From Ancylobacter oerskovii (GTDB lineage: Bacteria > Pseudomonadota > Alphaproteobacteria > Rhizobiales > Xanthobacteraceae), in NCBI RefSeq assembly GCF_018390555.1, contig NZ_JAHBGB010000044.1, forward strand, positions 399,424 to 463,423: a stretch of 64,000 nt of DNA, in the 5' to 3' direction. This document shows positions 13,859 through 22,325 of this stretch, in pieces. Every line of letters begins with the position of its first letter. Positions within the stretch are counted from its first letter, which is position 1. A program made the position numbers and the translations under genes. The notes below the pieces were generated by a model. The model made no database searches. It saw only the letters and a program-made list of their open reading frames with translations, and was not told where the DNA came from.

Positions 13859-13917
13859 TTCCTTGAGTTCGCCCCGGCCGGATTAGCCGGCCGGAGCGGG
13901 CTTCCGCAGATAGATTG

Positions 13918-13950
13918 CCGCCGTCCGCACTGCCGGACGGCGGTTTTCTT
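13918..13950 (+). terminator. Terminator after the first cold-shock gene
   Basis: CCGCCGTCCG (13918-13927) pairs with CGGACGGCGG (13934-13943) across a six-base loop, followed by TTTTCTT. It lies 60 bp after the stop codon. Confidence 0.88.
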
Positions 13951-14012
13951 TCGTCTGCGCGCATTTCTCGTTGGCGCGACGCCGAGACCCTTGCATTGCC
14001 GGTCATTCCGTC

Positions 14013-14139
14013 TAGTCTCTCCCGCGACTTTGGGCGGACTACTGGGTCGTTTCACCTGCGTTGCCGGTGCACGTTCAGATTTTCTTCCAAATTCGAAATG
14101 CGGCCTTGGCCGCACACTGCAACCTTAGGCGAGAGACTA
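14013..14139 (+). promoter_or_regulatory. Leader of the second cold-shock gene with a possible RBS-masking stem
   Basis: TAGTCTCTC at 14013-14021 is exactly complementary to GAGAGACTA at 14131-14139, and CC/GG beyond a one-base bulge could extend pairing to 11 bp. The GAGAG inside the 3' arm is the only Shine-Dalgarno-like sequence before the ATG at 14146. A second compact hairpin, TGCGGCC-TT-GGCCGCA, lies at 14099-14114. If transcription starts upstream of 14013, this leader could mask the ribosome-binding site in a temperature-dependent way. The pairing is seen in sequence; the regulation is inferred. Confidence 0.5.
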
Positions 14140-14145
14140 CCCTCT

Positions 14146-14361
14146 ATGTCGACCCAGACCGGCACCGTTAAGTGGTTCAATGATCAGAAGGGCTATGGTT
14201 TCATCCAGCCCGACAGCGGCGGCAAGGACGTGTTCGTCCACATCAGCGCCGTGCAGCGCTCGGGCCTCCAGGGCCTGCGCGATGGCGAGAAGATCTCGTT
14301 CGAGCTGCAGACCGACCAGCGCTCGGGCAAGACCTCGGCCGTCAACCTGCGCGTGAGCTGA
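14146..14361 (+). CDS. Cold-shock protein, CspA family (second copy)
   Basis: 71-residue cold-shock domain with RNP1 KGYGFIQ and RNP2 VFVHIS. It differs from the first copy mainly at the N-terminus (STQTGTVKWFNDQ), around residue 48 (EKISFE for DKIAFE) and at the last residues (RVS for RPL). From the GTVKWF codons to NLR the two genes differ at only about a dozen bases over some 195. Its upstream sequence is unrelated to that of the first copy, so the paralogues probably respond to different signals. The open frame extends upstream but the ATG at 14146 gives the canonical protein. Confidence 0.93.
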   Translation: MSTQTGTVKWFNDQKGYGFIQPDSGGKDVFVHISAVQRSGLQGLRDGEKISFELQTDQRSGKTSAVNLRVS

Positions 14362-14401
14362 TCCCGCGCGGGCGGTTTCCGCCCGCTCGACCAGAACGGA
14401 G

Positions 14402-14438
14402 AAGCCGCCTTTCCCGGCCGGGGAGGGCGGCTTTTTCG
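14402..14438 (+). terminator. Terminator after the second cold-shock gene
   Basis: AAGCCGCC (14402-14409) pairs with GGCGGCTT (14426-14433); the stem can be extended inward through G-U pairs toward a GGCCG loop. TTTTT follows. It lies about 40 bp after the stop. Confidence 0.85.
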
Positions 14439-14541
14439 TGGGCCGTCGAGGCCGGCTTCCGGCGCCGTCGCGAGGCTCCCGAAATACCGATTGCGGCGCG
14501 CCCGCCCAAGGTGCTTGGAGGCTTCCGCAAGGGAGAGACCG

Positions 14542-14682
14542 ATGAGCCATGATCGGCCGCACCGTAACTTCCAGGGCATTCCGGGCGACAACACCAACAC
14601 CGGGACCGTCCGTCTCGTGCTGCTCCTTCTGGCCTTCGTGGCGGTGGTCGGCGGCAGCTTCGGCTATCTGCCGACGCACTGA
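14542..14682 (+). CDS. Small single-pass membrane protein (46 residues)
   Basis: The peptide starts MSHDRPHRNFQGIPGDN, has one strongly hydrophobic helix (VRLVLLLLAFVAVVGGSFGY, about residues 24-43) and ends LPTH. The ATG follows GGGAGAG at good spacing, which supports real translation. The N-terminal part is polar and the tail is very short, so the protein is probably a bitopic inner-membrane peptide. No family recognised. It lies behind the cold-shock terminator and therefore should have its own promoter. Confidence 0.6.
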   Translation: MSHDRPHRNFQGIPGDNTNTGTVRLVLLLLAFVAVVGGSFGYLPTH

Positions 14683-14815
14683 TCGAGGGTGCCGCCAACT
14701 CTCCGGCTTCCCTCTCCGGCTTGCCTGCGAAGCCGGCGCAAGAGCCCGTCCTGGCAGGATGCGAAGAGGGCTGGCGGCGGCCATCTTTGTGGTGAAAGAT
14801 ATAGCCGGCTAATTA

Positions 14816-15367
14816 TTAGGCGTGCCGCTCGTCGTGGGCGGGACGGCGCGGGCGTTCCAGCAGCGTCATCGGATGGCCCTGATAGGCGCCATGCCCGAAG
14901 GGCACGAAGCCGAGTTTGCCGGCGACATGCAGCGAGGCGCGGTGATCCGGGTGGATCATGCAGGTGACGCGCTCGCCGGTGCCATGCGCGGCGGCCCAAT
15001 CGAGCGCCGCCGTCATGGCCTCCTGCGCCAGGCCCTTGCCCTGGGCGGCGCCGACCAGCGCCCAGCCGGCTTCCATCGTGCCCTCGATCGACGGGGTGAT
15101 GGCCCGCTTGAGATCGTGGAAGCCGGCCTCGCCGATGAAGGCGCCGCTGGCGCGATCCTCGATGGCGAAGAAGCCGAAGCCGAGATGGTGCCAGAGCCCG
15201 ATCTGCCGCAGGAAGCGGCTCCAGGCGGCCTCGCGCGGCAACGGCATGCCGCCGATGAAGCGGATGACGGCGGGCTCGCTCCACATGGCGGCATAGGCCT
15301 CGAAGTCGTCGAGGCGATAGGCGCGCAGCCGCAGGCGTGGGGTGAGGAGGGTGGGGATATCGACCAT
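14816..15367 (-). CDS. GNAT-family N-acetyltransferase (RimJ/RimL type)
   Basis: 183 residues. It opens with LLTPRLRLRAYRLDDFEAYA, the usual start of RimJ/RimL-like acetyltransferases. The acetyl-CoA pyrophosphate-binding region appears as AAQGKGLAQEAMTAALDWA, followed by the late motif SLHVAGKLGFVPFG. The acceptor could be a protein N-terminus, a small molecule or an antibiotic and cannot be inferred. GGAGAG is placed six bases before the ATG at 15367, which decides this start over longer in-frame ones that would run into the next gene. The GFA-family gene lies 88 bp upstream on the same strand. Confidence 0.85.
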   Translation of the reverse strand: MVDIPTLLTPRLRLRAYRLDDFEAYAAMWSEPAVIRFIGGMPLPREAAWSRFLRQIGLWHHLGFGFFAIEDRASGAFIGEAGFHDLKRAITPSIEGTMEAGWALVGAAQGKGLAQEAMTAALDWAAAHGTGERVTCMIHPDHRASLHVAGKLGFVPFGHGAYQGHPMTLLERPRRPAHDERHA

Positions 15368-15455
15368 GAGGCTCTCCGGCTGGCGGCGCGGGATCGCGCT
15401 CCGTCCGCCGGCGGGTTCCGCGAGGGGTGAAAAGGAGAGGCGGCCGGGCCGCGGA

Positions 15456-15830
15456 TCAGGCCGAGCGCCCGTCATAGGGGGTGGGGGAGAGCCCGGCGAC
15501 ATCGACCTCCTTGAGCACCCGCAGATTCACCGCCGCCATCGGCGTGCCGTCCGGCATCTGGCCCTTGGCGAAGGGCTCGACGCCGCAGGTGTCGCAGAAC
15601 ATGTGGCCGATGACATGGCGGTTGAAGCGGTATTCGTTCAGCCGTTCCTCGCCGGCGAGGATCCTGAAGGCGTCCGCGGGCGCGAAGGCGAGGACCAGCC
15701 CCTTGGCCGAGCAGATCGAGCAATTGCAGGCGATGGCGCCGGAAAGATCGAGGCTGCACTCGAACTGCACCGCGCCGCAATGGCAGGCGCCGGCGTAGCG
15801 GCGGGCCGCTGAATCGGGGACATCGGACAT
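15456..15830 (-). CDS. GFA-family (glutathione-dependent formaldehyde-activating-like) zinc protein
   Basis: 124 residues, the usual length for the family (CENP-V/GFA fold). Zinc-binding cysteines are arranged as ACHCGAVQFEC near residue 16, CNCSICSAKG near residue 36 and CDTCGVEPF near residue 80. The founding member, Gfa of Paracoccus, was proposed to promote formation of S-hydroxymethylglutathione, but most homologues have no proven activity. AGGAG lies nine bases before the ATG. It may share a transcript with the GNAT gene downstream. Confidence 0.85.
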   Translation of the reverse strand: MSDVPDSAARRYAGACHCGAVQFECSLDLSGAIACNCSICSAKGLVLAFAPADAFRILAGEERLNEYRFNRHVIGHMFCDTCGVEPFAKGQMPDGTPMAAVNLRVLKEVDVAGLSPTPYDGRSA

Positions 15831-16011
15831 CGGGGATCTCCTGTCGGGGGGAAGGCGAGGAACCGGCAGGGTGGACGAGGGGGAAGGGGATGTCGAGGAG
15901 AGAGCCGGGGAGGCCGTCCGCCGGCAGCATGCCGTCCCCGTTCCGGTGCTGCCCTCCCGAGCGCGACGTCATAGGCTGGAGTGCGGGGCAGGCCGTTCGC
16001 TCGGAAGCGCC

Positions 16012-16045
16012 AAAGAAAAAGGCCGGATCCGCGGATCCGGCCTTT
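16012..16045 (-). terminator. Terminator of nrdJ
   Basis: GGCCGGATCC (16021-16030) and GGATCCGGCC (16033-16042) form a near-perfect palindrome. Read on the minus strand it is followed by TTTTTCTTT. It lies about 57 bp beyond the nrdJ stop. Confidence 0.85.
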
Positions 16046-16101
16046 CGCAGGAAGATGTCGGCAGGGCGGGCGGCGTCAGCCTTCCCGCCGGACGGCCACG
16101 C

Positions 16102-19100
16102 TCACGAGCAGCCGGTGGTCGAGCCGCAGGTCTCGCACTTCAGGCAGGTGCCGTTGCGCACCATGGTGAAGTTCTGGCACTCCGGGCAGGCCTCGCCCTC
16201 ATAGCCCTTGGCGCGGGCGATGGCGCGGGCTTCCGCCTTGGTCGGCTGGGCGCTCGCCGGGGCGGCCGCCGGGGCCGACCAGGGAAGGGCGTCGGTCTCG
16301 CCGGCGATTTCCTCTTCCACCTCGGCGTCGGCCTCCGGCTTCAGCGCGGTGGCTCCCTGGGTGAGGCCGCCGCGCAGGCTGGTGACGTTCGCCGCCCCCG
16401 CCGCGCGGGTCTCGCCGGCCACCGCCGAGGAGGGCACCACCATCAGGCCCACCGAGCGGCCGCGCGTCAGGCCCTTGGAGACCATGCGCGAGGCAGGGGT
16501 TGCCGCGGAGCTCGCCTTGCCCTCGTCCACGCCCTTGCCGAGCGCGTCGAAGTTCGACTCGGACAGGTCGACATGGCCGAGATCGTTGCGACCGAGATAG
16601 GACACCGCCAGCTCGCGGAAGATGTAGTCGAGGATCGAGGTGGCATATTTGATGGTGTCGTTGCCCTGCACCGGGCCGGCGGGCTCGAAGCGGGTGAAGG
16701 TGAAGGCGTCGACATACTCCTCCAGCGGCACGCCGTATTGCAGGCCCAGCGACACCGAGATGGCGAAGTTGTTGATGAAGGAGCGCAGCGCCGCGCCTTC
16801 CTTGTGCATGTCGATGAAGATCTCGCCGAGGCGGCCGTCATCATATTCGCCGGTGCGCAGGTAGACCTTGTGGCCGCCGACCACCGCCTTCTGGGTGTAG
16901 CCCTTGCGGCGGTCCGGCATCTTCTCGCGCTCATGCACGGCGACGATGCGCTCGACGATCTTCTCCACCACCTTCTCGACGATCTGGGTGGTGCGGGCGG
17001 CGGCGGGCTTCTCGATCAGCGCCTCGACCGCATCCTCTTCCTCGTCGTCATCGGCGACGAGCTGGGAGTTCAGCGGCTGCGACAGCTTGGAGCCGTCGCG
17101 GTAGAGCGCATTGGCCTTCAGCGCCAGGCGCCAGGAGAGCAGGTAGGCCTCCTTGCAGTCCTCGACGGTGGCGTCGTTCGGCATGTTGATGGTCTTGGAG
17201 ATCGCACCCGACAGGAAGGGCTGCGCCGCCGCCATCATGCGGATGTGGCTCTCCACCGAGAGGAACCGCTTGCCGATGCGCCCGCAGGGATTGGCGCAGT
17301 CGAACACCGGGTAGTGCTCGACCTTCAGGAAGGGCGCGCCTTCCAGCGTCATGGCACCGCAGACATGGATGTTGGCGGCCTCGACGTCCTTCCGCGAGAA
17401 GCCGAGATGGGCCAGCAGGTCGAAGGCGGGATCGGCGAGCTTCTCGGCGGAGACGCCGAGCTTCGCCAGCGTCTCGTCGCCCAGCGTCCAGCGGTTGAAG
17501 ACGAACTTGATGTCGAAGGCCGACTTCACGCCGGCGTCGATCTTCGCCAGCGTGGCGTCGTCGAAGCCCTTGGCGCGCAGCGTCGAATGGTTGATCGCCG
17601 GAGCCTGGGCGATCGAGCCGTGGCCGACCGCATAGGCCTCGATCTCGGCGATCTGGCTCTCGGCATAGCCGAGGGTGCGCAGCGCCTCCGGCACCGCACG
17701 GTTGATGATCTTGAAGTAGCCGCCGCCGGCCAGCTTCTTGAACTTCACCAGCGCGAAGTCGGGCTCGATGCCGGTGGTGTCGCAATCCATGACGAGGCCG
17801 ATGGTGCCGGTGGGCGCCAGCAGCGTGGTCTGGGCATTGCGGTAGCCGTGCTCGGCGCCGAGGGCGAGAGCCTCGTCCCAGGTCGCCTTGGCGCGCTCGA
17901 TCAGGATCGGATCGGGGCAGGAGGCGTGGTCGAGCGGCACCGGGCTGGTGGCGAGCGCCTCATAGCCGGCGGCCTCGCCATAGGCGGCGCGGCGATGGTT
18001 GCGGATGACCCGCAGCATCTGCTCGGCATTCGGCGCGTAGTTCGGGAACGGGCCGAGCTCCTTCGCCATCTCGGCCGAGGTGGCATAGGACACGCCGGTC
18101 ATGATCGCGGTCAGCGCGCCGCAATAGGCGCGGCCTTCCGCCGAATCATAGGGGATGCCGGAAGTCATCAGGAGGCCGCCGATATTGGCGTAGCCGAGGC
18201 CGAGGGTGCGGTACTCGTAGGAGAGCTTGGCGATCTCCTTGGAGGGGAACTGCGCCATCAGGATGGAGATTTCCAGCACCACCGTCCACAGGCGGCAGGC
18301 ATGCTCGTAGCTCTCGACGTCGAACGAACCGTCCGCCTTGCGGAACTGCAGGAGGTTCAGCGAGGCGAGGTTGCACGCCGTGTCGTCGAGGAACATGTAT
18401 TCCGAGCACGGGTTCGACGCGCGGATCGGGCCGCCGGCCGGGCTGGTGTGCCAGTCATTGATGGTGGTGTGGAACTGGATGCCGGGATCGGCGCAGGCCC
18501 AGGCGGCGTGACCGATCTTCTCCCACAGCTCGCGGGCCTTCAGCGTCCTGGTGATCTTGCCGGTGGTGCGGCCGACGAGGTTCCAGTCGGCATCCGCCTG
18601 GACCGCGTTCAGGAAGGCGTCGTCGACGCGCACCGAATTGTTGGAGTTCTGGCCGGCCACCGTGAGGTAGGCCTCGGAATCCCAGTCGGTGTCGTAGATC
18701 GGGAAATCGATGTCGGTGTAGCCCTGCTGGGCGAACTGGATGACGCGGCGGATGTAGTTCTCCGGCACCTGCGCCTTCTTGGCGGCGCGGATCTCGCGCT
18801 TCAGGGCGGGGTTCTTCTCCGGGTCGTAGCAGTCGTCGCCCTCGCCCTCGCAGTTCACGCAGGCCTTCATGACGGCCTTCATGTGCCTGGCGACGAGCTT
18901 GGAGCCGGCGACGAGGGCCGCGACCTTCTGCTCCTCCTTCACCTTCCAGTCGATATAGGTCTCGATATCCGGGTGGTCGGCGTCGACAACCACCATCTTG
19001 GCGGCGCGGCGGGTGGTGCCGCCCGACTTGATGGCGCCGGCCGCGCGGTCGCCGATCTTCAGGAAGCTCATCAGGCCGGAGGAGCGGCCGCCGCCGGACA

Positions 19101-19833
19101 GGCGCTCGCCCTCGCCGCGCAGGGCGGAGAAGTTGGAGCCGGTGCCCGAGCCATATTTGAACAGGCGCGCCTCACGAACCCACAGATCCATGATGCCGCC
19201 CTCGTTCACGAGGTCGTCGCCCACCGACTGGATGAAGCAGGCATGCGGCTGGGGATGCTCGTAGGAGGACTTGGAGCGGGTCAGCTTGCCGGTGGCGTAG
19301 TCGACATAGAAATGCCCCTGGCCGGGGCCGTCGATGCCATAGGCCCAGTGCAGGCCGGTGTTGAACCATTGCGGCGAGTTCGGCGCCGCCATCTGCATGG
19401 CGAGCATGTAGCGGTGCTCGTCGAAGAAGGCCTGCGCATCCTCCTCCGAATCGAAGTAGCCGCCCTTCCAGCCCCAATAGGTCCAGGTGCCGGCGAGGCG
19501 GTCGAAGACCTGCGTCGCCCGGGTCTCGCCGACGAAGCGTTCCTTCTCCGGCAGGGCGGCGAGCGCCTTGTCGTCGGCGGCGCCGCGCCACAGGAAGGAG
19601 GGGACGGTCTCCTCCTCGAGGCGCTTCAGCCGCGCCGGCACGCCGGCCTTGCGGAAATATTTCTGCGCGAGGATGTCGCTCGCCACCTGGGAGAAGTGCT
19701 CGGGCACCTCGATCCCTTCCAGGCGGAAGACGATGGAGCCATCCGGGTTGCGGATTTCGCTCGTGACGTTGCGGAATGCGATGTCCGCATAGGGTGACCG
19801 GCCGGCCTTGGTATAGCGGCGCTCGATGCGCAT
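16102..19833 (-). CDS. nrdJ: Vitamin B12-dependent (class II) ribonucleotide reductase
   Basis: Reduces ribonucleotides to deoxyribonucleotides using adenosylcobalamin, with or without oxygen. 1243 residues, typical of the long alphaproteobacterial form. Landmarks: N-terminal [37 protein letters not shown] near residue 150; [20 protein letters not shown] with active-site-region cysteines; the finger-like loop [20 protein letters not shown]; and a C-terminal cysteine cluster ([18 protein letters not shown] then [11 protein letters not shown]) likely acting as redox or zinc ligands. The ATG at 19833 was chosen because conserved sequence begins there. No intein is visible. Candidate NrdR boxes lie 270-320 bp upstream. 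Confidence 0.95.
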   Translation of the reverse strand: MRIERRYTKAGRSPYADIAFRNVTSEIRNPDGSIVFRLEGIEVPEHFSQVASDILAQKYFRKAGVPARLKRLEEETVPSFLWRGAADDKALAALPEKERFVGETRATQVFDRLAGTWTYWGWKGGYFDSEEDAQAFFDEHRYMLAMQMAAPNSPQWFNTGLHWAYGIDGPGQGHFYVDYATGKLTRSKSSYEHPQPHACFIQSVGDDLVNEGGIMDLWVREARLFKYGSGTGSNFSALRGEGERLSGGGRSSGLMSFLKIGDRAAGAIKSGGTTRRAAKMVVVDADHPDIETYIDWKVKEEQKVAALVAGSKLVARHMKAVMKACVNCEGEGDDCYDPEKNPALKREIRAAKKAQVPENYIRRVIQFAQQGYTDIDFPIYDTDWDSEAYLTVAGQNSNNSVRVDDAFLNAVQADADWNLVGRTTGKITRTLKARELWEKIGHAAWACADPGIQFHTTINDWHTSPAGGPIRASNPCSEYMFLDDTACNLASLNLLQFRKADGSFDVESYEHACRLWTVVLEISILMAQFPSKEIAKLSYEYRTLGLGYANIGGLLMTSGIPYDSAEGRAYCGALTAIMTGVSYATSAEMAKELGPFPNYAPNAEQMLRVIRNHRRAAYGEAAGYEALATSPVPLDHASCPDPILIERAKATWDEALALGAEHGYRNAQTTLLAPTGTIGLVMDCDTTGIEPDFALVKFKKLAGGGYFKIINRAVPEALRTLGYAESQIAEIEAYAVGHGSIAQAPAINHSTLRAKGFDDATLAKIDAGVKSAFDIKFVFNRWTLGDETLAKLGVSAEKLADPAFDLLAHLGFSRKDVEAANIHVCGAMTLEGAPFLKVEHYPVFDCANPCGRIGKRFLSVESHIRMMAAAQPFLSGAISKTINMPNDATVEDCKEAYLLSWRLALKANALYRDGSKLSQPLNSQLVADDDEEEDAVEALIEKPAAARTTQIVEKVVEKIVERIVAVHEREKMPDRRKGYTQKAVVGGHKVYLRTGEYDDGRLGEIFIDMHKEGAALRSFINNFAISVSLGLQYGVPLEEYVDAFTFTRFEPAGPVQGNDTIKYATSILDYIFRELAVSYLGRNDLGHVDLSESNFDALGKGVDEGKASSAATPASRMVSKGLTRGRSVGLMVVPSSAVAGETRAAGAANVTSLRGGLTQGATALKPEADAEVEEEIAGETDALPWSAPAAAPASAQPTKAEARAIARAKGYEGEACPECQNFTMVRNGTCLKCETCGSTTGCS

Positions 19834-20100
19834 GATCTTCGTCCCCAACTCGCTCAGAGGCGCGATCCTGTCGTCCGCGCCTTGTTCGATACGGCTTGGC
19901 TCTCCGTCCAAGCCACCCCTGTCTCGTCTGGAAACAACCGCCCGAGGCGCCTGCCGTTTCCGTTTCCTGCTGAACCCGCACGCAAAAACGCTCCGGCGAT
20001 GCCGCCGGAAGAACGCGATGACTGGGCTGAAATCACTGCCGGACCGACACGAACGCCAAACCGCCGGAAGTGAGATCAACCTGTATGAATCGGCGTGTGA

Positions 20101-20148
20101 GGTCAAGATATAGGGGGTCGGTAAACAGAACCTCTACATCTCGTAGAT
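20101..20148 (-). promoter_or_regulatory. Candidate pair of NrdR boxes upstream of nrdJ
   Basis: Two imperfect palindromes resemble the NrdR-box consensus (acaCwAtATaTwGtgt). On the minus strand the first reads CCCCTATATCTTGACC (20116 down to 20101). The second, on the plus strand, contains TCTACATCTCGTAGA (20133-20147), whose five-base arms match perfectly. Their centres are about 30-31 bp apart, close to three helical turns, as is usual for the paired boxes bound by the ATP/dATP-sensing repressor NrdR. The promoter and nrdR itself were not identified here. Confidence 0.5.
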
Positions 20149-20340
20149 AGGGGCGGGTGGCCTTGCGTTCCACCCCGAGCCCTTATCGAGCGCGGATTCG
20201 TGATCCGAGTCCAGCCGCCAGGCCGCATAAATGCGCGGCACCGGAACAACGAGAAAAGTGGGGACAGTCTCCCGGAGGATATTTTAGTGCGCCCTCGTGA
20301 CGGGCGTGCGTCGGCCCGGGGCGGTTATGGCCGCCGCGGC
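20149..20340. other. Remainder of the nrdJ-MFS intergenic region
   Basis: The gap between nrdJ and the MFS gene runs from 19834 to 20492. The roughly 270 bases between the nrdJ ATG and the NrdR-like boxes would be a long leader; I looked for a cobalamin riboswitch B12 box and did not find a convincing one. The present stretch holds no recognisable gene or RNA. Confidence 0.5.
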
Positions 20341-20424
20341 CGATGCATGCCGGCCGATGCATGCCGGCCGATGCATGCCGGCCGATGCATGCCGGCCGAT
20401 GCATGCCGGCCTTTGCATGCCGGC
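20341..20424. repeat. 14-bp palindrome-rich tandem repeat array
   Basis: Five perfect copies of CGATGCATGCCGGC (20341-20410) are followed by a sixth with two changes (20411-20424) and a decayed seventh. The unit embeds the self-complementary hexamers ATGCAT, GCATGC and GCCGGC, so both strands can fold. Because 14 is not a multiple of three, every frame through the array stays open and gives a spurious Met/His/Ala/Cys-rich peptide. It ends about 70 bp before the MFS start. Confidence 0.95.
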
Positions 20425-20492
20425 TTTGCATTTGCGCCGGTGGACAGACGCGCTCCCGCACCGCACAACGGCCCGCTTACCGGAGATGGCCG

Positions 20493-21689
20493 ATGAACGG
20501 AGCGGATGAGCGGTCCCATGGGACCGCCAGCGAGCTGACCTTTTTCCTTCTCGCCCTTGCGGCGGGCGCCGGGGCGGCGAATCTCTATTACGCGCAGCCG
20601 CTGATCGCGCCGATCGCCGCCGATATCGGGCTCGACGAGAGCGCGGCGAGCCTGATCGTCACCCTCGGCCAGATCGGCTACATCGCCGGCCTGCTGCTGG
20701 TGGTGCCGCTGGGCGATGCGATCGAGAATCGACGGCTGCTCGGCCTGGTGCTGCTCTGTGCCGGCGCCGGGTTGACGCTGGCGGCCGGCGCGCCATCGGC
20801 GCCGGTCTTCGCCGGCGCGGCGGTGGTCTACGGATTCGGCTCGGTGGTGGCGCAGGTGGCGGTGCCGTTCGCCTCGCATCTGGCCACGCCGCAGGAGCGC
20901 GGACGCAGGGTCGGCAATGTCGTCGCCGGGCTGATGACCGGCATCATGCTGGCGCGGCCGGTGGCGAGCCTCGTCGCCCACTGGTTCGGCTGGCGGGCGG
21001 TGTTCCTCGTCTCGGCGGTGCTGATGCTGGCGCTGGCGGGCGGCCTGCGCCTGATGCTGCCGCAACGGCGGCCGCAGGGCGGCCTCAGCCTGTGGGCGCT
21101 GCTGCGCTCCTTTCCGACGCTGCTGCGCACCCAGCCGGTGCTGCGCCGGCGCATCGCCTACCAGATGCCGATGTTCGGCAGCTTCATCCTGTTCTGGACC
21201 GCGGTGCCGCTGGAGCTCGCCGGGCCCGCCTTCGGGCTCGACCAGCGGGGCATCGCGCTGTTCGCCCTTGCCGGGGCGGCCGGCGTGTTCGGCTCCTCGC
21301 TGGCCGGACGGCTGGCCGATCGCGGCCATTCGCGGCTGGGCACCGGGCTGTCGCTCGCCAGCGCCGTCCTCGGATTCGCGCTCGCCGCCATCGGCGTGGC
21401 GCAGGGCTCGGTAATGCTGCTGGCGCTCGGCGCGGTGGTGCTCGATCTCGCGGTGGCGGCCAATCTCGTCTTCGGCCAGCGGGCGCTGTTCATGCTGGAT
21501 CCGGCGATCCGGGCGCGGCTGAACGCCCTGTTCATCGCCATGTTCTTCCTGGGCGGCGCGCTCGGCTCGGCGGTGGCCAGCCCGCTTTATGTGCTCGGCG
21601 GCTGGAGCGCGGTATCGGTGGCGGGCATCGTCGTCCTGCTCGCCGCGCTCGGCTATTTTGCCACAGAAGGCCGCGGCGGGGCGGCCTGA
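20493..21689 (+). CDS. MFS transporter (drug:H+ antiporter-1-like, 12 TM)
   Basis: 398-residue integral membrane protein. The first helix region reads ANLYYAQPLIAPIAADIG, a common opening of DHA1-type major facilitator proteins. VPLGDAIENRRLL is the loop 2-3 motif A equivalent, and HWFGWRAVFLVSAVLMLALA marks helix 6. A second six-helix half follows a cytoplasmic loop (MLPQRRPQGG). Substrate unknown. GGAG lies seven bases before the ATG at 20493. The frame stays open upstream through the 14-bp repeat array, but that peptide is not plausible protein. Confidence 0.85.
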   Translation: MNGADERSHGTASELTFFLLALAAGAGAANLYYAQPLIAPIAADIGLDESAASLIVTLGQIGYIAGLLLVVPLGDAIENRRLLGLVLLCAGAGLTLAAGAPSAPVFAGAAVVYGFGSVVAQVAVPFASHLATPQERGRRVGNVVAGLMTGIMLARPVASLVAHWFGWRAVFLVSAVLMLALAGGLRLMLPQRRPQGGLSLWALLRSFPTLLRTQPVLRRRIAYQMPMFGSFILFWTAVPLELAGPAFGLDQRGIALFALAGAAGVFGSSLAGRLADRGHSRLGTGLSLASAVLGFALAAIGVAQGSVMLLALGAVVLDLAVAANLVFGQRALFMLDPAIRARLNALFIAMFFLGGALGSAVASPLYVLGGWSAVSVAGIVVLLAALGYFATEGRGGAA

Positions 21690-21790
21690 GCGCCGCCGTG
21701 CCGCTCCTTGTCTGGACAGGCGGCGGCGCGGGTGGCATGTTCCCGCCGATTTAGCTTTCGGCCCCGTTTTCGGCCCAAGGGACGCAGCCC

Positions 21791-22204
21791 GTGAACCTCT
21801 CGACCTTCGTCACCGAACTCTTCACCTGGTGGAACGGCAACACCATCGGGACCCGCTTCCACACCTGGCGGCACGGCGAGTTCGTCGGCGAGGATCAGTT
21901 CGGCAACAAATATTACCGCACCAAGGGCGGCGCCATCGACCCGGCGCTGGGTTTCGAGCGGCGCTGGGTGATCTTCAACGGCTATGCCGAGGCGACCGCC
22001 ATCCCGCCGGGCTGGCACGCCTGGATGCACCAGCGCTCCGACGTGCCGCCGAGCAAGGAAGCCTACAAGGCGTATGAGTGGGAGAAGCCGCACCGGGCGA
22101 ACCCGACCGGCACCGCCAACGCCTATCGCCCGGCCGGCTCCACCCTGGGCTTCGGCCACCGCCCGGCGGTGACCGGCGACTACCGGGCCTGGACGCCCGA
22201 GTGA
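21791..22204 (+). CDS. NDUFA12-family complex I accessory subunit
   Basis: 137 residues matching the 17.2-kDa (NDUFA12/B17.2) subunit that alphaproteobacteria share with mitochondria. Signature regions are GTRFHTWRHGEFVGEDQFGN followed by KYYR, ERRWVIFNGYAEATAIPPGW and HAWMHQRSDVPPS. It binds peripheral complex I near the iron-sulfur arm. The start codon is GTG, preceded by AAGGGA. A DUF2155 gene follows on the same strand, a pairing I believe is common in this group. Confidence 0.93.
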   Translation: MNLSTFVTELFTWWNGNTIGTRFHTWRHGEFVGEDQFGNKYYRTKGGAIDPALGFERRWVIFNGYAEATAIPPGWHAWMHQRSDVPPSKEAYKAYEWEKPHRANPTGTANAYRPAGSTLGFGHRPAVTGDYRAWTPE

Positions 22205-22325
22205 GCGGCCCGGACGTCGGGGCCGCGCGCGCCCTTGTGAGCGCGGCGCCCCTACATCGCCGCATTGCCTCGCCATGTGCCGGGAGGCCGGCCGCGCTGC
22301 GGACGGCACCGACAGAGGCTGCATC

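Noticed and set aside
15871-19797. A 1308-residue plus-strand open frame
   Set aside because: It is the complement of nrdJ. Codon composition in GC-rich genes keeps the antisense frame open; no domain is recognisable.
19834-20100. A cobalamin riboswitch in the nrdJ leader
   Set aside because: No convincing B12 box or conserved core could be found by eye on the minus strand; a covariance search would be needed to be certain.
20341-20424. A CRISPR array
   Set aside because: The units are contiguous 14-mers without spacers, and no cas genes are near.
20343-20492. An N-terminal extension of the MFS protein through the 14-bp repeats
   Set aside because: The Met/His/Ala/Cys-rich peptide arises from the repeat. 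A Shine-Dalgarno sequence and typical MFS start occur at 20493.
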